A DNA stretch of 64,000 nucleotides. It comes from Nilaparvata lugens. Taxonomy: Eukaryota > Arthropoda > Insecta > Hemiptera > Delphacidae. The stretch is from the NCBI RefSeq assembly GCF_014356525.2, contig NC_052516.1:27415796-27479795 (forward strand), given 5' to 3'. The notes beneath the pieces were generated by a model. The model saw nothing but the letters and a program-made list of their open reading frames with translations. It was not told the DNA's origin and made no database searches. Shown piece after piece: positions 28,001 to 40,595 of the stretch. The first letter of the stretch is position 1. Every line of letters begins with the position of its first letter. Position numbers and translations under genes: made by a program.

Positions 28001-31000
28001 TCTTGTTTTATGGAGCTGAAACATGGACATACTTGAATTTAATTTTTTTTCAATAAAAAAAAATTGAATGATAATTAGCAAAAGGAAATTTTATGAATGA
28101 AACTGCCCAAAAGATTGTTCAATATTTGCTTGAATGAAACTGCCCAAAAATTAATTGTTCAATATTTGCAGCAACAGAAGTCCTTTCTGCTATTTGTAAT
28201 TCTTAGTTCTATAACTTAGTTCTTTAGTTCTGCTGATAATCAGCCAAATGACATTGATCTTCTCAATAATGCAGATAGTAAAAATTTCAGTCTATGTAGC
28301 AGATCTATTCTCATTCAATAGGCATATTCCTAATTTAAACATTAGCCTATTCGACCTATTATTCTCTACCAAAAGAAAAACTCATAAGTTTTTTTAAGGT
28401 AGCCCTAGTTGAAGTTTTTCCAATGATATTGAATTGCTATTGGATTGAAAATATCAATTTATTCTACTACGGTATTAAAAATATAATTGCTATTTCAATA
28501 ATATTCCAAACTTGGGGTCTAATTGAATTGCTGCCTTTATTTAATTCTAGGAGAACGAAGTTAGGGTGCAGTTGACCCTCTCTTACACGTAATAAGCCTC
28601 AACCCCCATTCATGTAAAATTAGAAGATTCATTCGTAGGGCCTATATAGGCCAGGGGCGGATCCAGGACTCTGACCTGATAGGAGGGCGCGATGATTGGG
28701 GTTGTCGTCCGGGGACCAACCCCCTGTTCAACTCCCCCCACCAAAAAAATTGTTGAAGTTTTAAATCAAAAACTTTATTTTTTAATATTGATTAGATTTT
28801 TTATACATTAGCCTATAGACTACTTATTTCTGCACCCTCATCATTTTTTTTCAAACACACCACTTAAAAAAAGTGGGGGGACGATTGCCCCTCCCTGGAT
28901 CCGCGCCTGATAGCCTATTGGCTAGCTCTTGAGACTAAAAGTAGACTATTTTTACAAACTTATAGCAATAAAAAATGTATATAAATAAGTTTTACTCACT
29001 CAATCTCAGTAATAAGCTGAGCACAAATAAAGTATATGTTGTTGGCCACAGATATAGCTATAATTTTATTGATATGATTGTCGACAGTTTTGACAAGATG
29101 TGTCATGTTCGCATACATTTCTCTGTATTCTCTCCATTGACTTTCTGTCAATACCTGAAAAAAATTCATTCAAGTTAACTGTTACTTTTGATAACTTATT
29201 ACGCTACCACACGCTACCTATAATTGCTATAGACGTTGAGAATAGCCTAACGTAGGCTATTTACACAGATTAAGCGCATATTTTTGTATCGTACATTTTT
29301 TATAAACTGCAGTGAATTGAAAATTGATGAAATCTTTCATTTAAATAGACATATTATGTATATAATCTGTTACTAGTTATATCAATGGCACGTAATTTTT
29401 AGAATATTCGTAACCTTTTCGTAAAGAAAAGCACACACGACCTTCCAACTTATTCAGAGTTCAGTCGAGAACATCGTAATAGGAAAAGAAATACATTTGA
29501 TAATATATCATTCCAGACATGAAATACATAGCGTACGAAATTCATAATAAAAAATAATCAATAATTAAAGAACTATTTTTGAAATTCCAACTAAACATAC
29601 AGATTTTATTTTCAATTCAAAATCTGACACGCGCAATCATGCAATCATTGTTTTCTGATTGGTTGACTTTTGATGACATAATTTCAGGTGACTGTCAAAA
29701 AAATGATTGCAAAATTGTTTTAAACAATATTGAATCAAATAAAATATTATTTTTCTTTTTTTAATTTGTGAGACTTTTTAATTTGAGTTTTTTCATAGTT
29801 GGGTAGATGAGATTTTTAATAAGTTGTTGAAGCTTTTTGACATGGATGTTTACTTGATCGTAGTTGCTAAAAAATTTGATTACTCATTACTCATTTTTCC
29901 TCGTTCTTTGTCTTGGGGTTGAACGTGTGTCCGTGTGATCATTAATTTAAAGATTATCGTACAGTTTTTCAGTTTTTGACTAGGGCCCAGCATTAAGATG
30001 CCATGGCCTTTGAAATGGTGGAAACAAAAATCCAGAAGAAGAAAGGAGAGGTACGGTATGTTTTTATAAATTATAGAAGATGTTTTACACTATCATACAG
30101 TAATTATTTTCTTAATTTGAAAGAGGTTAGGTCAAGTTTGCGAAACACTGACGATATAATTATTATTGGCCTACAGGGTTAGTAAAAATTATAAAAACAG
30201 CTTAATATATCTTTTACAGGTATAATTTGACGGTTGAGGATTCTATTTCGATAAAAAAAAACTTTTGATCTAGTAGTCCAGTCAAGGAAGGGTTATAGAG
30301 GAAAAAGTTTGAAGGACAATTTTTGACCCTGCAGCTCTGTTTAGTGTGGTAGGGAGGTAAACATATCAAAAGTCTCTACCCCTCCCCTATTGCTTATATT
30401 GTTTTTGAAGGGACGGATTCAAGGATCCAAAGGTTCAAAGAACCCCACACGTCAACCGAAGCTTATTGTGTTCCCATGTAGTTTGTTAGTTAGGCAAACC
30501 AATACCTATGTCCTTTACAAGAACCAGGAGATTTTCCCTATGCAAAGATTCCATTCATCACCTGCTTGAAATCCTTGTTGCAATCCAGTGTGATATGCTT
30601 GGCAGTCTTTTCAGACTAATTAGTTCCACTCCTGGCCTTCTTTGTAGGTCCTTCCGCTGAGGAAGGGGCGGCCAAGTTTCCTCTAGGGCGCCCGGTCACC
30701 CTTGACTCAGTCCCTTGACCCACATTTGTGCCTGGTTTTTCACCCATCACTGGTCTCCTGGGTTTTGTCTTTTTGTCCCTCCGAAACTTCTCTAGGTCAA
30801 AAGCCTCACCTCACCCAAGAAGTTTTGCCTAGATGGCCGCCCTTCTTTGAGCAGTGGTGAGTTTTGGCTTCTCCATCCACAAACTCGTGACCTACGTGAG
30901 TTCCACTCCTGGCCTTTTTGTAAGCCCTTCCGCTGAAGGGGCGGCCAAACTGCCTCTAGGGCGCCCGGCCACCCTCAACTCAGCCTCTTGACCCACATTT

Positions 31001-34000
31001 GTGCCTGGAGTTTCACCCATCTTTGGTCTCTTGGGTTTTTTTCTTTTTGCCCCTCCGAAACTGCCCTGATGGGGCAGATCCCGTGGGTTTGAGATCCATT
31101 TTAGTCGCCTCCCACGACAAGCATGGATACTGTGGGTGAATTCTGGTTTTCAACACATTCTTGAGTACTATGATCGACTCAAAGCTCTCCCAACCCACAG
31201 GGGGCTCCCCTATGTTAACGGGGTTGCGGTAGTTCGAAAGTACCCAACGTTATTTGGTTTCTCGCATCTTCTTCTTCTTTCCCTATTCCTTGTTGTCTCA
31301 CAGTGTCGGGTGTAGCTCAGACCATCTTCTACATTCTCTCCTGTAGCCAGCCAATCTTCTCATCTCACTCTAATTTTTGCCTCTCTTCAAACCTGCTGCC
31401 ATAACACTGTTAAGATAGGTGTTCATTGGACGATGCAATTTAAAGTTCTTCACCTCTAAAAAAAACACCCGTTTTAAATATTGTGGAATTATAGTAGCAA
31501 TGTTATTGAAAGTAAATCAAAATTTATAGTTGTTTCCTGAAAAATGTTATGATCTATTACCGGTATTCAAAATTTAGTTTATCAGTAATTGCCTACTGTA
31601 TTCTGTGTTCTCTAGATGCATGTTACAAGAGCTCGTGTAGCCTACATGAATCCACTCTAAAACATCAGTGGTGTCCTTATGTGATATACGAAACTACACT
31701 AGGGACTAGGGCACCAGTGGTGTGCGTGTGAAATACTCGACCCTACACTAGGAAACAAGTGGTATTCGTTTTTAAAACATGACTCTACACTAGGACACCA
31801 GTAATGTCCATATGTAAGCCTATAGTGAGGTCCACGTTATAATGGCAGTGTTTAACAATGGATTTGCTATTCTTGTCTATCATTCCACAAAGCGGATAGC
31901 GCTATCTCTTTCTCGCTTTTCTCGGGTTAAAGAAAGGAGACGGGGCCGCGCTACCTGTACACTGGGCTATTGTTCCAAAAAGGTTCATCCTCCAACTCTC
32001 AACTATCACACTCTATTGTCCTCTGATTCTGCTTCATCACCCTCATTAGTAGCCGGAGTGGCCCCATCTGCTTTCTTGAAGGCAGTTTTAGCTGGTAGGA
32101 ACTCATCTATTACTTTCCACCATACCTGTTACTTGTATTCTCACTTTATTATTGAATCTAGATCAGTGTTAAAGTAATTGTTATTCAGTTATTCCTAATG
32201 GTTCTTTTTGATGAAACTCAACTTGCTCACAAGCTGTATACAGACTAACTTGAGTTACATACAATTCGTGGCTACACACCACGTGCGCTATTCATCAGCT
32301 GATGATATGTCTATGTCTCTAGTATCATCATGTAAACTGAATATAATAGGACGTAAGAATAAGTATAAAAGGACGTAATCTTTATTAAAAAATAATACGT
32401 TCTTAGTTTGACTAAATTTGTACTTATAATCGATAGAATGTGTGTGTTTATCCAATCAATGTAGGTTACCACTGGTTTACAGCTGAAAATGCCTTTAAGT
32501 AATCAGACTGGGCCACCAATATATTCCTCGGAGTGGAATCCTTAACAATAGTCCACGAAAATGTCGAAATTCAATAACAATAGGCGACCACTGAAGGGTC
32601 ACTAGAACTTCTACCTGTTCATCCATTGCTCTCGGCGGCCCCGTCTCCTTTCTTTTACCCCTTTTCTCTGTTGCCAGATCGTCTTTTAACAATGTAGAAT
32701 TAATAATTAATCAGCAGAATATTTCATTTTAATTATGAAAATTCATTATGAAATTATTGAAAACTATTATTTATTGCTCAATAAGATATAATTTATTATT
32801 TTAAACTAGAATGAGCAGTTAATTTATGACATCAATAAATCTGACCAATTGACAAGACAGAGGATCGGCAACGTTTTTCCTATCTTTCTCCACTGTCATT
32901 ATAACGTGGACCTCACTATAGTACATGATTTTACACTAGAACACCAGTGGTGTCTGTGTGTAATGCACGACTCCACAGTTGCAGGACATCAGTAGTGACT
33001 CTACACTAGGACTCCAGCGGTGACTGGGTTATTAATGGACTCCAGCGGTGACTGGGTGACTGTGTGTAATACATGACTCCACACGGACACCAGTGGTAAT
33101 ACACGACTCCACACTTATACGACGGTGGTGTCCGTGTATAATACACGACTCTACACAAGGACACCAGTGGTATCCGTGTATAGTGCACGACCCCACACTA
33201 GGACACCAATGCACGACTTCACACTAGGTCACCAATGCAATGACGAATTTCAACTCCTATGTTGAAATTTAGATCATGTTGAGCATAACGATTTTTAGAC
33301 GCTCAATATTTATCGTGCAATAAAGTACCTACTTATAACATTAAGCAGCGGTGTTTATTAAATATGTTTGGCTTGCTGTTAAAAATGGTAGCTTACTTTA
33401 TATTGTACAATAATTTAGGCTCAACTCACACTTACGCGATTTAGGTCGAGAAGAGACTCGACTCTAGTCGAGAGCATATATTTTCAAATAGTGACGTCGC
33501 GGAGACTAGAATCGACTGGTCTGACTGTCACCTTTTGGAAACACATGCTCTCGACTAGAGTCGAGTCTCTTCTCGACCTGAGTCGCTTACGACTGAAACT
33601 CAAACATTTTGACTTGAAATAGTTGAAAACCAATAATCACCCTTCCTCTAATTTTCCTGAGCGTTCTGTTGACAATAGTGAACTGAGCCGCCAACGCCGC
33701 GCTGATTAGCATGATGAATAAATCGATGAAATTCCAGATCAAGGTGGCTGTTAAACTCAGCCATAGAATCAGCAGACCTTTCCATACTCTGTAGTCGCTC
33801 TCCTCCTCAATAAGGTACCAGTGTGAGTTGAGCGAATAGCGTTCCAGAAAAATGTGAAAAGTCTCCTGTGAAAAAAAGTTGAAAATTGAATAAAATAAGT
33901 ACAAAAAAGATTATATTTGTTTTTTTGAAATAATTTTTTTTCAAAACTTGATAATGATGTAGCCAGCATTGAAACTAGTTATTTTTAACCTGAGTTTTTA

Positions 34001-37000
34001 ATTTGTTATTTTATATTACAAAAATCTTTAAAAAGGTACTATGGTGCTATTTTACAAATAAGAAATAAAATTATTATATATCTGAATATATACGTTTCAG
34101 AAAGTACAAATAAATAAGTTAATACTTGAGCCACCAACTGACAAAAATGAAAGGTCTCTTGTAGAAAAATTAGAGATTCAATAACATAAGTTATTGTATA
34201 TATAGAAATAAGTTGATACTTGAGCCGCCAACTGACTAAATATCATCATGATAGGATTTTGTGAAATTCCCACTTTTCTCAAATTTCCTATTCAACCACA
34301 GATTTATATTATAGCCTATTTAAAATTTCATTCTTCATATTTATTATGATATTGCTGGATCGTTTTAGGGTTGAAGAATAGAAAGGGAATTCACCTTTCT
34401 GATAAAATTGAATAAAATATTTTTATTTCAAAGTTTTACTAAGGGTAATGGGATGTAAGTTCATCAATAAGTAGGTAATAGATATTGGTTTATATCACAA
34501 TACCCGGGAAAATGTATTTTATTAGTTTGAGTTTTTCGTCTTTCTCAAACAACTTTAAGGTTTCTTTTAATGATTTAAGTAAATGTCGAGTAATTTGGAC
34601 TAGAAAACATGCTAGGAACTTCTTTTATCTATAAAATATGTGAGTGGTCGAAGAAAGATGTTCAGAAATAATTGGAATTATTTATTTGAATGAAAAAAAT
34701 AATTGGAAGAACATGGTTTGCTCTCTGTATATTATCAAGTGGAACAGAGCGACTGCATGTGTTTTAATGTAATGCAATTAATTTTAACACATTATTGGCA
34801 TGAACCTATCAAAAAGTACTTGCATAGAAACCTGGCTTCCTCGTTCCGTTCAGGACGATTTCTTTTATTGAAGCTTTGACGGCCGCCCTTGTAGTAAGAA
34901 CATCGTGAAACATGTGTTCAACTGGAATCAAAATGATTTAAAATGTTATAGCTTATACTGAAAAAATGTAGACCGTTGTTAATAATAAAAATTGGAACTC
35001 ACTTCTTTATTTGAAACTAATATCTTTATTTGTAAAAGTTCCTCTTAACATGGATAACTGAACCATAAAAAAGAATTAGCGTCTGACAGTAACTATCATA
35101 CAAGATCCATGTTTGTATTTTGTGGATATTCTTTCAAGCAATAGATTTTTTTATGAAACCTTTTTTATTTGTAATCGTTTCCTACTACTCTCAATCAAAT
35201 TACATAATTGATTACGCTATGTTGACTTGACGGCAATAATTTAATGAATCCAAGTATCCAATAACTAACATAGAATTATTTTTAATATTACAGGTGAATG
35301 AAATATAAGTTTTGATATTTCACTACATTAATAGACTACAAACACACAGTTTTTTATTGTTATAGATTAATGGATTAACATTTGTGTTGAATAATAAACA
35401 TTGTACTGTAGATACATTTTATTGAAGTATTCTTTTTGCATATTATCAAAATGAATGTTTTTATCCTCTACAATCATTTTGATAAAATAAAAATAATTCA
35501 TACCATATTTTTTATTAATTATTCTGGTATGCGCCTCATTTAAAAACGTTTTAAAGCACAACAGATTTGCCGCCATTTGCCATTAATGCCTTTTTGATCT
35601 GGTCAGCTTTATTTTGATACTGGAAGTTGGTAACTTCCTACAGCTGATAATCAAGGTTGGAGAACAGTCGACACATCATTCATAACACAGGAAATATACA
35701 TCAGATAAAAGTCTGTCAAACTGCAATGCAATTAATGAAAATAAACGAAACTGATAAGTCTCACTATCTAACAAATAATATTTATTATGAGCAAAATTTC
35801 CTCTGATAGCAGTTTAAACAGGTAAAAACATTTCAATTAAATCAACAACTGTTTGTTTACGTTTTAAAAGAGGTTAGAATATTGTAGTCTATTTATTCAC
35901 GTCATCTTGATATTATTATTATCTATAGAATATTATCCAAATTCTTATCTTTATCTCTCTTTTACAGACTTTTCAAAGAGAATGAAGAACTTAAACGGTA
36001 AGTGTTATCTCTTAGTTGATACATTCCAGTTTTTCTTTTGCCAGTAGTTTTGACTGTTTGCATCACTCGTAATGTCTGTGTCAAGTCTAAAGTTTTACAA
36101 CTCAACTGTATTATATATCAAATAGACAAACAATGAAGTGTTATTGCAAACATTTTATATGGAGAAAAGAGTTGACTACCTTATGTAAGTTAGTTGTACA
36201 TTTTTCCAGATATTTCTAACAACTATAACAATATTATTTTTAAAGGCTACCAGATTACAATTTTATAGTTGCATGCTCCAATATTCTATTTTTAATTTCT
36301 TTATTGATAATCGTATTATTTTTAAATTGAAACTCCTAGTTTATTAGATTTATCCAAAGTATAATAGATATTTCTGTATTTGTAACCTAAGATTTTAAAA
36401 TATATTTCCTAATATTGGCAAGAATGCTTTCAAGATGTAATATTCCAGTTTTTGGGGTTCAAAAACTTACTAAATCCGAGTGACATTAGTGTTCCAGTCA
36501 TGACTACAAATCTTAGCAGAACTTTTGGGGTTCCAAATCTGTACATGGATAGTTCAATATTGTGCCATTCCCTTATAAGATCGGGCCACGAACGCGCAAG
36601 CTTTAAGAATAAGTACACGCCAATACAAGCATTTCCGTAGAATATTGTACCAGAAGTCGCTTTCTTGAAACCACCTAGAAATTGGAAAAAGTAACCATTT
36701 ATTATTCATTGAATCAGAATTACTATAAGTGTATAACATACATGTTTATTATGAATATATACATGATAGCCCTATACATTATATCAGTTCAATACTGCAT
36801 TTTGATTAAGTTAAGTTTTGGTTAGTTTCAAGTTGAGCGAAATATTATCACATAGTCAAATCCATAAGTTTTATAAGGAATATAGTATGTACATCTTTTT
36901 AAACACCTATTGTGTCCATTGTAAACTGGTACGGAAACTTTCAAAGATCATCATATTCTTGTACTATATTTATCTCTAATGTTATCATAATTCTCCAATT

Positions 37001-40000
37001 AGAGATAAGCCTTTGAATAAAATCAACCAACTTGATTATTCTATCCAAATAGTATGAAGCTATGAACACATTTTCAAGACCCACCACAATTTTAGTTACG
37101 GTACTCTTATCAGTAATGTATTATGCAATTTTAGTAGGTCTATAGTGAGGTCCACGTTATAATGACAATATTTGATTAACTTTGATGTTGCTATCCTTGT
37201 CTATCATTCGACAAAGCAGGTAGTACTATCCTTTTCTAGCTCCGCAACGAAGCCAAATCTGTTTTTGACAATGCAGGAATATAATTAATTAGGGCAGAGA
37301 ATCGACAATGCTGTTCTCCTATCTTTATTCACTGTCATTATAACGTGGACCTTACTATATAGTTGAGTACATTCTACAATATTTTATGTTCTAATTTTGA
37401 TAAGATAACTTCTATTTATAGCTGTCAGCTAGACCTAAGCCTGGTATCAAAGCGTCAGAGATGGCTGGAAAATTATATATTTACAATACAGAATAGAGTC
37501 ACAAAATTGAAATTATTGGAGTGAAACTATTCTTGTACTATTATTGTATTCTTGTACTGGTAATTGTATGTTAATAACTATAGTGAGGTCCACGTTAAGG
37601 TGCGTACAGATATACGCGCCGCGAACATGAGCAATTCACTTTTAATCAGCTGATTATATCTGTAGGTATTTTTACAGAAACGGTAAGATACAGATATAAA
37701 AAGCTTAGCATCAGCTGATTGAAAGTGAATTGCTCATGTTCGCGGCGAGGAAATCTGTTCGCACCTTTATAATGGCAGTGGATAGAGATAGGAGAACAGC
37801 GTTGCCTTTTGTCTGCCTTAATTTATTATACTTCTACATTGTTAAAACCGGATTTGGCAAAGTTGCGAAGCTAGAAAAGGATAGTCTGTTTTGCCGAACA
37901 ATAGACAAGGATAGCAACACCTTTGTTGATCAAATACTGCCATTATAACGTAGACCTCACTGTATAAGAATTTCAAGATGTTTCTTCCTATCACATCATC
38001 TTCTCTAAAACACAGGATTTCTCGGATATTTATTAAATTTTATGGGCCATTAGAACTGGATTCCCAAATATCAGTGTCAGTGAATGTCACCGCTACAGTG
38101 ATAGGCCCTATATTATTTTCTCGCTTCGCCGTGCTGAGATTGAATAGTCTTTACTTGGCATATTTTTCATAGTCATCGACAGGGAATAGTCTAATCAGAA
38201 CTTATGGAAATTAGATTCCATTTTGAACCTACAAATTTTATAGTCCATCAGCTTTAATGTGTACTAGTAAACGGGCCTTAGAGAATTGAAACAATTCAAT
38301 ATATTCAGTCCATGACCGCCAGTCGCCAAACAGACCTCGTCAAAGTTTAAAACAATTGGAACACGAATAACATGAGATGGCTGTAGATAGTTCGTTTCAT
38401 GTGGCTCTGCAGATGTACTGCAATTCTAAATTATGAAACAGTCTCAAACTGTTGCACAAGTCCACTGGTTTCATCATCTTTGATATCGAACGTGAACGAT
38501 TAACTAAAGTACAGAAGTCCCATCACGTCTTGGGAACAAAGGTCTACAATAGTTGCCAGAGTCAATAAAAAATTATCCAGTCTCTTTGTTCGGCAAATCG
38601 CTATTTGATCTTCTGCGAACAAACCCCTTCTATTCTTTGGAGGAGTTTTTCACACATTCTTTATAATAAATTAAGTAGGTATCATCAAGTGTTATGAATA
38701 TTTTATTGACGTTGCTGATGACTGTATGGTCCGATCTATCTCTGTGAGTACAGAGGGTAGTTGATGAGTTTCTCACGTACCAGTCTACAAAACTAGATTT
38801 AGAGGTTTAATTCGATTGAAAACTAGGTTCGATTCTAAACAAGGTTTAGATTAGGGTTAGATTTATAGATACATTTATTTTGATTTTTTCCCTTATAAAC
38901 TCTTATCAGTGTAGTACTAAGAATTCCAGCGCACAAACCGAGGTTTTGCTGGCCTTGTCCGATTGAAAACTGGCTATTTTTAGTTCAAGAATTTATGTGT
39001 TGATTGGAATTTTAGTACTATGTATTTTATAAATCATACATTGTATTCATCTATTGAATTGTTATCAATTGGTTAACAATAAATTTGAATTTTGAAAAAA
39101 ATATTTTGCAACCAACCTGCAGCAGCTAAATTGGCCTGGTTGATGTTTCTCATGGAGTACCGGACGGCCAGAATTTCGATGGTTATGAATCCGAAGAGCA
39201 GGAAAAAGGTGTAGGCCGTGGGATAGGAGATCCAATGGAAGGCCAGTCTGTTAGGGTCGGCACTCATCATATTGGTCACTGGAAACGCACCCATGTACGA
39301 GGCCGTTCCCAAAATAAAACGTATATTCTGGTGTATGCCGAAACGTTTGCGTTTTCTGAAATCATTTACTCATTTATTGATAATTTTTTTAGTATCGATT
39401 AAAGTACATTCGTATGTGGTAGGTAGGTGAGAAAGTCCCACCTGGCCTAAATCTATATAAAAGCGAAATGGCACTCACTCACTCGCAGAACTAAAAATCA
39501 ACCAGACCAAAAACGTTCAAATTTGGTAGGTATGTTCAGTTGACCCTTTAGAGGCGCACTAAGAACGGATTTGGAAAAATTTCCAAAGATACGCCCAAAA
39601 TCTGCGTTTTTCCAGCGTTTTTTTGCGCTTTCTCAGCTTTATCGAGAAAAAATGAACAGAAAATGTTCAAATTTACTACAGAAGCTCAGCTGGGGTGTAA
39701 TAATGTTAGAAGGAATTTGAAATAACGCCAAAGATACGCCCAAAATTAGCGGTTTTTTGCGTTTTCTCAGTTCTTTCATCAAGTAATAGACAGAAAATGT
39801 TCAAATTTGGTACAGAGGTTTAGCTAGTCTAAAAATTTTGTGATGAGGTAACTTTAATATTTCATCAAAGATACGCCCAAAATCACCGTTTTTCTCAGCT
39901 TTTCTGCGTTTTCTCAGTACTTTGACTTTCTGATGGAATTAAGCATGCTCAAATGAAAAATGCAGTCGAGCGAAGCGAGCCCGCTGATCTCATTTTTGGA

Positions 40001-40553
40001 CGATCCAGTTGGGGGTCCAGGGGGCGGAGCCACATGGCTTGACGGATATGGCGAGCGAAGCGAACCTTATAAGTATATAATTTAATCCGTGGTCTAGTGG
40101 ATAGTCATAGCCACCTCTAATACAGGTATTAGAGGTGGCTATGATAGAGTGCTTGCTTAGCAGCATAGAGTCCCGGGTTCAAACCCTCTCATTACCAACA
40201 TTTTTTTAAACAGGTCACTCCCATGTTATCGGATGGGCACGTTAACTGTCGGTCCCGGCTGAAGTATGACAGTCGGAAGGCTCATTGACGGCTTAAATTA
40301 TTATATATTCAGGCAAGGTGGGACCTTCCCGCAAGGGACTCCCGACCAACAAAAGCCATACGAATTTACTTTTCATCGTCATCTTCTATATTCGTCAAGT
40401 TGGAAACCGGCTGGAAATTTTTACTTTCCTTGCCCTATTACCATAGGTAAGGAAAGTATCGCTTTCCGAAAAAAATTAAGGTACCCCAATTTCTAAATTT
40501 CTATACGTTTCAAGATCCCCTGAGTCCAAAAAAGTGGTTTTCGGGTATTGGTC

Positions 40554-40595
<42 letters not shown>

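Noticed and set aside
34814..34835. GT donors GTTTCT and GTACTT for receptor exon 4
   Set aside because: Both leave one base and break the frame of exon 5; the GC donor GCAAGT keeps it.
40086..40198. A genuine tRNA gene
   Set aside because: Box A and box B are present, but the acceptor stem does not pair and a palindrome interrupts the body; SINE-like is the better call.
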